A DNA stretch of 64,000 bases from Symsagittifera roscoffensis (lineage: Eukaryota > Xenacoelomorpha > Acoela > Convolutidae), in NCBI RefSeq assembly GCF_963678635.1, contig NC_087065.1, positions 22,325,480 to 22,389,479 of the forward strand. The letters run 5' to 3'. The position numbers and the translations under genes are program-made. The notes below the pieces were generated by a model. It did not search any database. It had not been told where the DNA came from and saw only the letters and a list, made by a program, of their open reading frames with translations. Of the stretch, positions 28,973 to 41,427 are shown piece after piece (within the stretch, counting starts at the first letter, position 1; each line of letters opens with the position of its first letter).

Positions 28973-31900
28973 GCCGATCAAAGTTGAACTCCAAAGTTTC
29001 TGATTAGATTAAAATCTTTTTGACCTCTAAAACTAATTTAAAAACTTTTTTTTTTCTCTGGAAGTTTTGGAGTAATAATTTTGATTTGGGCGTGAACGTT
29101 TTTAAAAAAAAAACCAAAAAATTTTTGGGACTATTTTTTGAGTGGTAACTTCCAGCTCCTAAACTCATTGCGCGTGTTCAAACCTGGTTTCTCTTTCCTG
29201 ATATGTATTGCCTCTAAGTTTAACAATTTTTTCGACCTGTATGTAATTTACCAATTAATAGCTTCACTTTTTCCCTGAAGGCTGTATTGCTGAAGGTGGA
29301 GGCCTACCAGTGAGTTTGCTTTCTTATGTTCCTTAATTCTAGAAGTCAATTGTGGAACATCAAAACGTGGAAGTGTACCCACTACATGACAGTTTATAAA
29401 CCATTCTTGACTTGAGGTCATTGAAAAGCCGACTTCAGCGATGGTAAACAAGATTTTAATTTTCTTATGATGAAAACCACTCGAATGTTGATTAAACTTC
29501 GTAATCTGCTTGCAAAATATTGGCTTTGGTTACCTCTATATTGCACCATCAGCATTGGGGGCTTCACTTCCTTTGGAGATTAAGCTGAAGAACTCCTCTC
29601 ACCATCCAGGGGCTTTCCATTACCCTCGATGATTTTGCACAGGGTGCCATCTATGCGGACGAACTTTCAGGGTACTGATTTGTCAGCCATTTCACCCTAT
29701 TAGTTTCAATAGACTTATCAAAATGCTCCCAGTTAGATGTACTTCTGAAACTCTATGTACAGTGCCTTAGATAACACTACGCGTATACTGAGTTGGGGCG
29801 CAGCCTCAAAAGTTAAGTATAGTCTTATCATCTGTAGGTTTTCGTACCAATTGCAGGTTACCCCCCATCCTGCAAAACATTTAAATTCAAATCCAGGAAC
29901 GTCAAATCCCCTCCGAACTAATTTCCTGTAGAGTGAACTGCAGATTTGGATGCAGAGAATTCGCGGCATCGAGAACACAAATCAGATCATCATTAACTGT
30001 TCTAATAACGTCATATTTATACCTGAGGATCAATTTCATTTGTGCATTATACTTCTCTTTGTTTTTGGCGCTGCAGCAGCTTTCACAATACCTCGCTATC
30101 TGAGTTATTGATCAGTTTGCGATGATATTTCTTGTTTTAGAGCAAACTCGTAATCTTTCAGCCATAGGTGTGCAAGCGAAGGAAGCGCCCCTTGCTAGAC
30201 CATCAACTGGCGTATGACAGGAATCATTACACTTGAAAGATACTTTGCTCAACAACATATTCAAAAGCCTTTTTATGGTTGCTCTTTGAATTTCAGGAGA
30301 AGAATCGTGGCTGTACAGCTTCTGTAAGGCAATTTCAATTGCTTCTTTCAGGGGAGTATTAGTGTAAAAATTTTTCACTTAAGGAGATATTATGGTTTCA
30401 TTCGGATCTTTGGCAACGTTTTCATTTGTTTCTCTGGCATCTTTTATATTGGTTTCTATATTGGCTCCATTGATGTTCTCAAAAACTGTGCAAGCGTTTT
30501 GTTAGGTTCTCATATGAGCTGCCCGGAAGTGATAGTACTGGTCGAAGGGGTGTCTCAGCCTTGTGTACCTTACCTGAACCGTACAAATGCGCGGATTACC
30601 CCTCTGTTGACCTCATCTTAGGATAAAAATGATCAATTATGTCATCTCTTTTGTTCAAAGCAAGTAATTCTTGGTTAACTTTTTCCTCACTTTTCAGTAT
30701 CATCTCATCAGCGGTTGCTTCATTTTCAAAAACTGAGCAGATTGCAACAAAGATTCCAGTTTTGCTTCATACGTGTGTTTCCTCAAAATGCAAAATCCAA
30801 CCCCCTTATCAACAGGCACAACCAGCAACCGATGATATGTCCTCGTTTTTTCAACGGCTTTGTCTCATGGGGTTTGCCTAACTTTTTTGCATATGCCTTT
30901 GCCGCGGCTTCTGTTTTACACAAAGTTTCACCAGATGTTTTGAGGTTTTCAATTGTGAGATGAAAATGTCGCCATCAGTCAAAATAGGTTTTTGGTAAAT
31001 TTTTCTCTAATTGGATGCTTCGGACCCATTGGCAGCAATTCATGTAACAATCCAGGCAGTTCAAAGGTCTCAAGCACCTTAAATGATTGCTCATTTGACG
31101 CCCCAAGAATTTTATCATGTCTCTCGGACATTTTTTCTAATTTTCGTCCTTAAGCAGCTTGCATCAAATTGACGCCACACCAAACGGAAAATGGATGCCC
31201 ACATTTGTTCGTCGATTTCTTTTTGCACCAGCAATCGGGCTTTCAATACCAGCTCCTCATACATTTTCCTGTCCTCATTTGCCCTACAAGATCCAATCCT
31301 AAGTAGTTTTAGTTGACAGCTTGGTCCAAAAAACGTTCTCGGGGACTCTATACTTCAAAAAGTCCAATATTATATCAGTTTTCAGACACTTTCTCAAAAA
31401 ATTCAGTCTATGTACAGATAATTGAAGTTTTCTATAGAATTTTTATTAGTCTAACACAATTTTACAAATTATTTTCCTATTTTTTAAATTGTCTGAACCA
31501 AACAGTAAGCAATCTACTGTGTTCATTGTTTTGCAGGCCACGAGAAAAAAACTCACAAGGCACAAAGCAAAACAAATCACACTCTCTTCACCACTGTCTT
31601 TGAAGCGCAGACTCTTCCTGTTCCGTCAGCTTCTGCTTCCTCCTTGTCTGCGATGTTCTCTGTTGTTTGCCCTTGATATTGCCAATCAGTTCTGTCAGTC
31701 TTTTTCTGTGTGCGACTACCAATCGCAGAAAATTCAGCTCCTATTCAGCACTCTGGAGCAGCTTCAAAAACTTCACTGAGCTGCTCTGGATAGTTCTGTT
31801 TGCTCTTGGAGGGTAGCCGTTTTCTTGGAGGATTAATGAGCTTTTCAGTGCCGAGTAGCTGAGTAAACAAGTCGAGCGTTCCTTCCCTTCTGCAATAGAC

Positions 31901-33175
31901 GATTGCCAATATCTTCTGCTTTTTCAACTTCAAATAGTTTGTCAGCTCTCCTCAAAACAGGTAGGGCAATAGTTGTTTGTTCTGTGGCTCTAAATGGTGT
32001 TGTTCACCAAGTCGTGCCTCACAGCCATTTTTTTCTCCTTCAATGAACTGTCTTCCAGTAATCGTGGAAGGTTCTTTCCTTGGTTCAGCGAGTTGTTATT
32101 GAGGGAGAGACCAGGAATTGCTGTAACAAGACTCTCGTATTTTTTTGCACTTCTGTTGAGGGTGTTGATGCTGTATCAAAGGGAGCTAGCTGCTACAATA
32201 GAAACATTTCGGTAACTCAGATAACAATTGGCCATATTCTACGTATCAATAAAAAATGCTTTGAAAATTCCCTGTGAATTGATAAAAAACATTAAAGTTT
32301 TGGATACTGGCCCCTTAATCGGAAAACAGTTGGAGTTTTAAGCTCTTCGCTCTTTTGCTTACAAATAAAATTGAAGAGATTTTTGATAAAAACTAAAATT
32401 CAAGCATTTTCGCAATTATGTGCATCGTTAGTTTTCTCACACTAAACTAATCTAAATCACAATAAAACATCAATTTACACATGTTCTTTCCAATATTTCA
32501 CGTAAATTTTGCTTCTAAAACATCATGTTAGAAAAATGAGCCAGTCAAAGTTGACCTCCAAAGAAACTATTTAGATTGAAATACTTTTAACCTCTAAAAC
32601 TAATCAAAAGGTTTTTTTTATCTAATTGTCTGGAAAATTCTGAGTCATAATTTTGATTTAGACATGTACGTAATTAATTGAAAAAACAGAAACACTGTGG
32701 ACTAAATGTTCAATTACTTATCTCATTTACTTGATTCTAGAGTCGTTGTCAATATGTGAATTATGAAAATAACTCCTTGAGTGTATTTTACACCGTTATG
32801 TTGAGATAAGGCGAGTTTTAGGCTGATCTATCTTAAATGGATCAGAGGTCAACTGTCCAATAAAAACTAATAGTCTTTGCTTGAGTTTCCAACTCTGTTC
32901 CTAACGGCGTTGGCGTGTTTTAGGTATCTAGAGACCGAGCTATTGGGATGTGCTTATTTCTAGAGTGGGGCGGTATTTTCGTAGTAGCATTTAAGCGCTG
33001 TAGCACGATCTTGCTGTTCAATGTCTTAAGCGAACCGAATTGGCTCCGACAGAATGAGGTCGAAAACTCAAGAGGGTAGTGTCCCTGACCCTTGAGCCAA
33101 TGATGTTAGGGCCTATTTCTCTTAATTTCATTTGTGACCTAAGTGGACGACCGTTACATTCAAAGATCATAACCA
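28973..33175 (-). mobile_element. Penelope-like element, copy 2 (most complete)
   Basis: Reading leftwards on the minus strand: upstream region (33110-32620), N-terminal part (32230-31970), a middle part with ELVLKARLLVQKEIDEQMWA and LLPMGPKHPI (31300-31000), the DKG block (about 30830), KVHK---PLRP (about 30560), NFYTNTP (30378), RY-D and HPN-KFT blocks (about 29950-30050), and a GIY-YIG-type end with SRIKEHKKANSLVGLH and LLNLEAIHIRKEKPGLNTRN (29340-29190). That end is diagnostic of endonuclease-bearing Penelope elements. The sequence at 28973-29145 recurs diverged at 32540-32740, as expected for the direct pseudo-LTRs of tandemly arranged Penelope copies. It is a fossil with several frame breaks. 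Confidence 0.85.
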
Positions 33176-34996
33176 TAATTTTTTAGATCCCTTTATCTGT
33201 GACACAGTTCTGCGACGTTCCTTCTCGTATGCCGCCAAACCGTGTTCACAAACCGAATTTTATCGATTTTATTAGTGGCTAGCGGGTCAATAACTGTTAT
33301 ATTAACAAAGTGTCGATGCTGTGAAACATAAATAACGTTTATTTATAAAACCATTCAAGTTGAAACGCCTTGAGTTATATTCGGTACACTGACTTGAGAG
33401 TATTCGGTTTCTTCAGTATCTTCTGTCGTACAAGGCTTCAATAATGTCTCATATAAAAATTTCTATTTGACATTCGACCAGAAGTTGCACAGCGACGGAG
33501 GGTAGAAAAAGACCCTTTTGACGACTGGCTGACGTCAGTTACCTTAATTGTATTCGTTTTTCTCCGTCTCGACCTAGCAAAGTGATTTTTGGTCTGTTTA
33601 AAAGCCAACCATTGTGTTACAGCTTTTGAGCCATCAGCCAAACAAATTTTACTTAGCTTTCATATAAGTGCAAAAATAAATACATAGCTGGAATTTGAAA
33701 CCCCAGACAACGGGATTGTAACAAAAAATAGGGCTTAGAATCATAATTTAAGATAAATTAGTGGCAGTTCCCTTTTAGATCCATTAGAGATAGATTGATC
33801 TCTCCTTGCCCTCAACTACTCATGCTCTGAATGAATCAATCAATATTGAGTTAAATTAATTTCATTCAGGGCATTACAAGAATGTGATTGTTTGTAAAAC
33901 AGTTTTTAGGCATCCAATTCCGACTTCTCCCAGAAGTAACGTCGTTATTTCTTAGTTTCCTCTGTTTTTCTGTTTGGGAGGGTTTTGATATGTCGCGAGT
34001 ATTCCACCTAATCTTTCGGTCCTTTTCATCTCGCGATTAAGCTGCTTATTGCGTCTGCGTGTCGCGACCGGAGGCTTCAATAGTATTTCTTGTTTCAGTT
34101 TCAGATAAAACAAGGTTTTATTTTTCGTCTCTCTTCACACAACCAATTTTTGTGCGTTTTTCGGCTATTTTTCTTATGTGTATGACACGTTGTTTTTGTT
34201 GCAAAAATTTTGGCTATCTGGATTTAATCGAAAATTAAAAAAAAACAATTTCCGGAATAATTCAATCTTCCTGTCCGTATCCAATTCGTTAATAAGGCCT
34301 TTAAGGTCGTATTCCTAGTGCAACGGAAGGTTCCGGTTTACCATCCGGGGAATGGCACATATATCCCCGAACTTTTCAGACAAGACAGGCCGCGCCCCTT
34401 ATTGCACAGATGCATCTAATTTTCTGATAATTTTGAAGTTAGGCTGAGTTTGACAGCAATTCTAACTTGCTTTTTGGCCAGTTTTAAACTTGAATTCTTC
34501 CAGGGTATGAAATTCAACCTTTGCGAAACTTTTTCCAGCAGGCACTGATCTTTTTTCTCATCAAATGGTTTCAATTTTAGTGTCATTTAAGAAAATTCGA
34601 TATCAAAACTTAGCTCTAACGAATTTTTTGGACTTGATTTTCCGTAGCTAATTCACACTTTTGTGAAAACTCACAGCATCAAGGTATCATTATTGTATGC
34701 TTCATCCTCATGCTCCAAACTAAAAGTTTTGCTGAAAGTAGTTTTCGCTTCTATTGCTGAGGCTAAAAAGGCGGCTTAACGTATTAGGTAAACAGAAAAA
34801 AGATGCGTTCTTCGTTCATGTTTCATATTTTCATTAATTACCTTACTTAATAAGTTTTCTAGGCTCGATCGTTCTGTCCAAAAAACTACATGGCAATAGC
34901 AGTTATTTGTACGCAAACAACTGAGGAGTTTCGCAAATCTGGAGAATTTTTTCAAATGTGAAAACCTTCAAGCGCAGCCGTCTTGTCAAAAATTTT
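33176..34996 (-). repeat. LTR-like block related to the gypsy LTR, copy X2 (antisense)
   Basis: Almost identical to 25835-28972 but with a single ~655-bp unit. It carries the same GGAATGGCACATATMTCCCC stretch (about 34358) shared in inverted form with the gypsy LTR at 16831-16852. It is directly preceded by the upstream end of Penelope copy 2, as X1 is preceded by that of copy 1. Confidence 0.65.
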
Positions 34997-35460
34997 GTTT
35001 AGTTTTTTCCAGCTCTACTGTTTTTTCGTTGAACATTTCTTGCGATAAGGTTTACCTATAGTGTAGCCTAAAAAAAACAAGTTCACGTTTTGTTTTCCGA
35101 TTTTGTTTCCATTTTTGGTTAATTTTAAAACTGACCTAATGCTGCTAGACACTGCGTACTTGAGAACGGTTTGTTTACGAATGACTTACGTGTTTAGACT
35201 CAGATCATAATAGTTTTTCATTTTCCGTTTGTCTCGTAGTACTATCTTATAGTCAGCAACAAAATTTTTTTCCTCTACATGTGTATTTTAGCTACTGCAT
35301 GCCCTGAAATAGTCATTTTTTCACCAGTTTTTTTTTTTGATTTTTCAGAGCCCGGGTAATTGAGGATCACGAAACATCAATCTATCGCATAAAGACAAAT
35401 TGAAAAACTGTCACAAAATAATTTTTTAGAGAATTAGCAAAGCTTTTAATTATTAGCAGT
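34997..35460. other. AT-rich stretch, nothing recognised
   Basis: Contains T-rich runs, one at 35330-35346. No coding or repeat identity could be assigned. Confidence 0.35.
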
Positions 35461-35735
35461 TATGGTGATGCTGAGACCCGGTCATTTAAGGATGCCTTGT
35501 TTTGGTACGCTCGGTCTCAGCGATAGCCTAAACAAAGTAACGAGCTTGTAACGCGCTTGTCGCTCGAATTTACTAAAGCTAACTGGTTAGGTCAAGACGG
35601 TGGAAAACGCTTAGATTTACAGTATTTCGTCAGTCAGACGTCGACAGGGATACTTTCAACTCTCCGTTGCTCTTTAGTTTGCTCCCGAATGTTACGTAGG
35701 TGTTTTTACGGAGGTTATAGCTGGGCCTAATCAAA
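35461..35735 (+). repeat. Diverged fragment of the gypsy-type LTR (plus orientation)
   Basis: Follows 17480-17770 in the same orientation: GGTCAAGACGGTGGAAAACG against GGTCGAGACGGTGAAAAACG, then the GTCAGTCAGACGTCGACAGG region, the CTCCGTTGCT block, GAATGTTACGTAGG and ACGGAGG. It is more diverged than X1 and X2 are from each other. With those two it is the third relative of this LTR in the window. Confidence 0.6.
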
Positions 35736-36890
35736 GTGTTTCACCGTGTTGATCAGCGAACGCTTTAGCGACGTAGTCTGCACACCAAACAAATTATCTA
35801 TTTTTGAGCGATGATAGCCAGTAATGAGCTACTTGGATGGAACAGACCCTCATGCTGGATCAATATAGTTTTTAAAACTAGTTATGTTTGAATATTCCGG
35901 AAGTTTAAGAGGTGAAGCGGAGAGTGGCGAACATGCATCTCCTGTGATTCTATGACAAAAAAAAACAACCCAAAATAAAGCGTAAAACTAAAAAAAATGT
36001 CAACATAAAACACGTATAAAATTAATAGGAAACAAAAAACTTATAATCAAACCAGAAAAAGCAAAAAAACAGCAGAAAAACATAAAGAGCAGAAATCTAA
36101 ATCGAAAGTACTTAGTTTGTTTCCGGGCAATATATGGTCTGACTTTCTCATTGTTGTTGATACAGACTGATGCGATTGTCTGTTGGAAACTCTTCACAGT
36201 TGTGGTGTTTGCTCACTTAAGCAGGCTAATGATGGTTTCGTCTTCATACAGAGATCAGATTGGTGCAGAGATAAAGATCGAACATTTCAAGATCCAATTG
36301 GAGGACAACAAACTTAACTACAACTTTTTTTTTGGGTATCGCTGAAACAAAGTTGTTACTGTTTGGGTTTTTTTTGAAAAAACATGCAACTTGCACCTTC
36401 ATCAGTTTGCAAATTCGGATAAAACCTTTGATTTGGTTAAATTGAAGATATGAAATATTGATTTCTAAGAAGACTGCCTACTGAAATATAAGAGACAATT
36501 TTTTAAAATGTATTCTCTATTACCCATTTAAGAACCAAATAATCCCTTTTGGCCGGAAACTATTTAATTTGTTCAATCATTTATGTCAAAATTTTGAATA
36601 AATACGTTTCCTCAAATCGGAAAACAAATTTGCGCAATGAGTTACAGCGCAGTTCAATGTCTTCTACAATGAGTATCGCGAGAAAAATCCCAGAAAAAGG
36701 GGAAAAAGTGTTAATTCAAATTAATTTACAACAAAATCATAAAAAGTTAAGTCTGGTAGCATGAATCTTGATACATGAAAACGATACCGGTATTTAAACA
36801 AATCTTCAAAGCAGCCTTGTGAATTCAACTGATAATAGTATTCGTTTGGAATGTCCGGTTGCGATAATTTAGGGTTTTTAAACAAAATTA
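35736..36890. other. AT-rich stretch, nothing recognised
   Basis: Only short open frames without domain-like content were found. A/T homopolymers are frequent. Confidence 0.35.
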
Positions 36891-36989
36891 GGTCCATTTT
36901 TCTGTCCGCCACTTCCATTCTTTTGGCACTGATTCAAAAGAGGGACAGTTTTCGCTTAATTTTTTTCCTTGACCACTTTTCTCGAAAGG

Positions 36990-37060
36990 AGGTTGCTTTG
37001 AGCGAAATAACAGGACAGCTCGGCCAACAGAAGACGACTTTAGTGAGGTTTTAGTGCAAT
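36990..37060 (+). repeat. Fragment related to the gypsy leader repeat
   Basis: GGAGGTTGCTTTGAGC, then AACAGGACAGCTCGGCCAAC and a GAAGACGACTTTAGTGAGG block, keep the order and spacing of the 186-bp leader unit (GAGGTTGCCTTGAGC, TAGGACAGCTCGGGCAA, GAAGACCTCGGTGGG at 1893-1960). It is a decayed relative, with no other part of the gypsy element next to it. Confidence 0.5.
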
Positions 37061-37340
37061 AAACATATGACAGCCGCTGGATAAGATAGTAACTGTCCTA
37101 GAGTTTGCCTGCTTGGGAATGCGTTAAGATAATGAGGAACTGCTGTCATCGAGGGGTTGCTTGTTTCTGTTGTCTCATCTTTTAGAGTGAATAGGTGAAT
37201 AGTGCATTTACTATATTCGTATTCAGATTCATAATAGACAAAACTAAGAATTGTATTTTCTGGCTCGCTGAGAAGCCCCAGCAGCTTAATATACCCGGGT
37301 TGACGTCCATAAAAAATGCTTAGAAAAGAATTCCATACAA

Positions 37341-37439
37341 AAAAAAATGTTTATCATAGAATTCCATGCATGAGTTCTATGGAAAAATTGCTTATCATAG
37401 GATTTCCATTAATGAAAACTGCATGATAAACATTTTTTT
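37341..37439. repeat. 99-bp element with perfect 17-bp inverted ends
   Basis: AAAAAAATGTTTATCAT (37341-37357) and ATGATAAACATTTTTTT (37423-37439) are exact inverted copies. The inside holds a further imperfect inverted pair (GAATTCCATGCATGAGTTC region). It could be a tiny MITE or a simple foldback. No clear target duplication is visible. Confidence 0.6.
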
Positions 37440-37459
37440 CCATTGAAAATTTTTTAAAT

Positions 37460-39190
37460 CAGAAAACCTTTAAAAAGGTTTTTTGGTAACTATTGTTAGT
37501 AGTAATTTTTTCTCTGATTAGAGCTCTCGTGTTCCGACTTGAAAATTGTTTACTAGAATTTTTGGTTCAATTTTTTTGTACTATCTTTTTGCATTATTGT
37601 CGTAACACTTTTTAGTGCGGTTTTTTTGAGACGCTTAGGAACGGCTAAAACATGGAACGGCTAAAACTTCGGGCACAGGAAGTATTATAGACCAAAGGTA
37701 GCTGGCTCTAGAAATTCGTTCTCGGATGACACCAAACAAAAATTGAAAGAAGTCTTCCAATGATTGGGATGAAGTGTGAGCGGCGAAGTTGAAGGCAAAA
37801 CAGTAGCAAGAACTCAACCTGCGCCTTTTGATGGCTATTGAACAAATAAAATTTTTGGTCCAGACGAGGACCCATGCTGGCGACGACTCAGTTGAATTGA
37901 ATCCCGACCCAATGAAACCACAGTAACAAAAACACGACAAAGAAGCGGTGAGATATACTCCAGGGTGTTAGCTCATAATTCAGTTTTTCATCTAAGGTTT
38001 TGTATATGATTATTTGTATAAAGAATGTGTTAACTGTAACTGGTAAATGAATTTAAACACGGGTGCTAGAGGAAAGACCCAAAAAATAACCATCATGAAA
38101 AGAGAGAGGCAACTCACTGATGGCTAGTATCAGTCTTTCAGAGGGAAGCTCAAAGAGAAAACCATGGTAATTTTTTTGTTAGGAGATGTTGCATGAATGG
38201 AGCAAGCAGGTCTGGCTTAACTTCTATGGGCGCGACAGTTTCAAACTCAGACTTCACTTTCAGTCTCGAGTTCAAGAAGAACCGAAAGGCAGCATCTACT
38301 TCTCCTGCAAGTCGGAATGACACTGGGTCACCCATCTTCTTTTGAGAAACTGATGCAGTCTATGGAAGCCCAAAGGATTGGTGCATCTTTCAGCACTATA
38401 TTACAAATGCTGAGGATGACAACGACAGGAAACAGGGCGCAGTTTTTGAAACATGAAGAAGAAACAGGACGAAAATTTTTGGACAGTTTTTGATTGGAAA
38501 GTTCCAAAAAAGAAAAAAATTAATCAATAAGCTTCAGCAGGTCACGAGTAATGGATTGATAAAATTGCGGTCCAACTCAAATTTGAGCAAATTTTTTTGA
38601 ACAAAAACGGGTAAAGCTTGGTAGTGAATCTTTTTGTCAGGGACACGGAGGAGATAAAAGCCAATTTTCGGCAGAAATTAAAAAGTTTTCAATGAATATA
38701 ACCGGTTGAAACTATAGCTGAAACAAAACACTCAGGCTGTGACGACTTTGGAAACCAGTATGAATGAACGAACGAAGTTATGGAGTCAAACTGGATGAGA
38801 ATTTGAGTAAGCATTGTCTATTAAGTTTCGCTGTCTACAAAGTCTACGAGTTGAAGCAGAATACTTTTGAATCAGAAAAAAAAAACTAATTTTGTTCCGA
38901 GGAACAGGAATTTTCCCGAGGCTGTTCTTGGAGAGTCAAATCTGACGACTCCTCCCTGGCCAGGTCTCGAGATGCCCTCAATAATCAGCCTACTATCAGT
39001 GGAATGATGAGGAATGTGCCTGAACTGTCAGCCAAGTCGCCTTGTAAGACAATGAATGTCTCGATGAACAAACCTCAGCACGTTCCTCTAAACCTTCATC
39101 ACAGTTCTCCAAGACCATAGTAAGAGGTGGAAGACCGAAACAAAAAAAAAGTCAGGTGGATGCTTCGAAATCTAGAGAAGTGGTGAAACT
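37460..39190. other. Unresolved stretch with coding-like relics
   Basis: Less AT-rich than its neighbours. Several short frames have protein-like composition on the plus strand (for example around 38940-39115, LSAKSPCKTMNVSMNKPQ) and on the minus strand at 38335-38150 (VSFRLAGEVDAAFRFFLNSR). Stops are frequent and no family is recognised. A decayed gene or transposon protein is the likeliest reading. Confidence 0.3.
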
Positions 39191-39194
39191 TCAA

Positions 39195-39400
39195 TTCCAT
39201 GTAACGGTCGTTGAACTGCCACACGCGGCGAATTGAAAATTAGAACTTATAGCCATTGGCTCAAGGCCAGGAAAACTAACTACCCTGCTTTTAGACTTCC
39301 CTACGATCGGAACAAACCTGAAAGTGCTTCGGAGACAGCAATCTATATCAAAGTAACAGTTTCTAGGAAACTACAAAAATGTCATTCACTCTTGCTTAAA
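39195..39400 (+). mobile_element. Penelope-like upstream-end fragment (plus orientation)
   Basis: ATGTAACGGTCGT and GCCATTGGCTCAAGG occur in the same order as in the reverse complement of 33160-33085, followed by a diverged continuation. It is the fourth trace of this Penelope family in the window and the only one on the plus strand. Confidence 0.5.
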
Positions 39401-40442
39401 TTGGGTTAAAACTCCTCATAAAGGTCTCGAAATACCTTAAGTACACAATCTTTATTAAATAAGTAAATAATTCATTAGGTATGTGGGTTTAAGTTTTTGA
39501 TGAAGAAACTAGTTTTGATCCATCCTGTATGCATCAACTCTCAAGCACACCCACTACATCCTAGTCGGTAAATAACTATGAAATAAGGGCTAATTTCGTA
39601 ATTCAGGGCATAATCACTTAGGTCGCGGAAAACAGTTACGTGGGTTCCTAACTGTTTTCTTCAATCACACCACCAGGTTGCCACATGCTCTTCGTTTTTT
39701 TAATTAAAGTTTTTGCCTCATGTTGATGGAATTAATCTGCGGTTCAGTTACAATACACCAATCATAAACTTAAACTATAAACTATCGCAATTATACCAAA
39801 AACTTTTTTCTTAATGATCTCTAAAGCTTTCCTTGCCAACTTATTAGGGTTACGCAGTCGAACTGAAAGTCAAAATTGCTCAAATTTGAGCCAGCAAAAA
39901 CAGAATCAGTGGGCAGTATAATGAAGCCAAGTTGAGATTGCTTTATTTCAAGCAGTCTATAAACTGGTCGGATCAGTTATGCTGATCGATTAAATATTTG
40001 TTTTTTAGGTATTAGTTATTGATTACGACGACGCCGGATCAATTACAAGCCTTAACTTGGAACCCATATTTTCACTCAGACTAAATTTTTCTTAATATTT
40101 TCATGGTTCATATTCAAAGCTGTTATCCCTGTATCTTATATAATTCATTAAAATTTTTCGAGCTAAATCATTAAAATTTTTCGAGCAAACAAATTCAGTT
40201 GAAACCATAATATTGCAGTTTGATCTCTAGTGCACGCTCAAGAAGCTATTCCGATTAAAAACCCAGCACTAAAACCTTTGTAACTACAATTTTTTAGTCC
40301 TCTTTTTTTTTTTCATGATATGCGTAGTTCTTCATAGTTTTCGTTATTGAGTTCTTGTTTTGCATTCCGTTTATGTTTTTCACTTCACTATAATTCAAGC
40401 AACTTTATAACATGATTAGATTTTTCTAGAGTCATAGAAGGA
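39401..40442. other. AT-rich stretch, nothing recognised
   Basis: No open frame above background, no tRNA-like fold and no repeat shared with other parts of the window could be found. Confidence 0.35.
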
Positions 40443-41427
40443 CTGTTGCCCGAACCGAGCGCCCATAGATCATAATCGATTATATTGTCATAATATGGTC
40501 AGTATTTATAAAATTACAAAAAAAAATCGATTTTAATCCATTAAAAACGGATTATAATCCTAATATTTTTTATGTCAAAATATTCCATTATAATCGATTT
40601 TTATCAATACAAATGAATTATAATCCTTACATTTTTATGCCAATAATTCAATAATTCATTATAAGCGACTAATTTTGATTATAATGGATTGTTAAGAGAG
40701 GTCATTCATGAAAATTGCAACTTTTTTCAAAGTTATCTAATTTCCTGTTTAGTGCAGTTGCTGCGTAATACGTTTCATAAAAAGTTACATTTCTTATTGA
40801 AATTTATTAATTTTTTTGTCTTATATATATGCTGATTGAATCCCCCTGTTTATTTTAATCCCCCCTGTTTACTTTAATCCCCCCAGTTTACTTTTCCACC
40901 CCCCGTTTACTTTACCCCCCCCCCCCATGCTTCAATTCCCCCCAAGTTTACCCTCCCCCTCACGTTTACACCCCCCCCCCATTTACACCCCCCCCCTCCC
41001 TGCTAGCTTACCTCAACCGCCATTCGCCTCCCGAATTTTGGTTGAACACGGGGGGTGTGTTATTTATTGGTAGACTTTGAGAATGGGGAGGGGGTTAATG
41101 GTCATCTCTCTTTAGTTGGGGGAGGTAAAAAACTTGAGGGGTGACGTTGAGACTTGGCATTTACTAAAAAAGAAAGCACACATTTTGCAAATTTTCTGCA
41201 AAATTTGCAGAATCTCTGCAAAAGACTCTAGTTTAGTGCCAAACATAATGTATTATAATCAATTCTAATGGATTTGTTTTCGAAAAAAAATTGATTATAA
41301 TGGCGATATAATCAACTTCGTGGTCTGAAATTTACATATTTAATAGATTTTAATGGATTATTTTTGTCTCGGGAATCTTTTGTAGTCGATTAAAATCCAT
41401 GGGCACTCGGCTCGGTGCGGGTGGCAG
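40443..41427. mobile_element. ~985-bp terminal-inverted-repeat DNA element
   Basis: The left end (TTGCCCGAACCGAGCGCCCA, from 40446) and the reverse complement of the right end (CCACCCGCACCGAGCCGAGT, read leftwards from 41424) agree over about 40 bp. Both are followed inwards by arrays of AATCGATTATAATC-type words. There is no transposase frame, so it is non-autonomous. The centre carries a C-rich tandem array (40845-41010). No clear target duplication was seen, so the superfamily is open. Confidence 0.65.
40845..41010 (+). repeat. C-rich tandem array (quadruplex/i-motif-prone)
   Basis: About ten runs of 5-11 cytosines are separated by short GTTTACTTTA-like spacers, giving a ~20-bp degenerate repeat. 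The opposite strand has runs of G that satisfy the G-quadruplex pattern several times over. The spacing and unit recall telomere-type repeats, but the unit is irregular and internal to a transposon-like element. Confidence 0.8.

Larger units (their letters stand above)
23966..34996. repeat. Tandem duplication of a compound unit (Penelope + LTR block)
   Basis: Unit 1 spans 23966-28972 and unit 2 spans 28973-34996. Both start with a GCCGATCAAAxTTGAACTCC block and run through Penelope polymerase into the antisense LTR-like block. Shared parts are nearly identical (24012-25715 against 29345-30905; 25835-26900 against 33176-34240). They differ by large indels: unit 1 lost the GIY-YIG end, about 2 kb of Penelope N-terminus and the junction sequence; unit 2 lost most of the PHD region and has one 655-bp unit instead of three. 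Confidence 0.85.

Noticed and set aside
40845-41010. Interstitial telomere repeat
   Set aside because: Unit length and sequence are irregular, C-runs vary from 5 to 11, and the array sits inside a TIR element.
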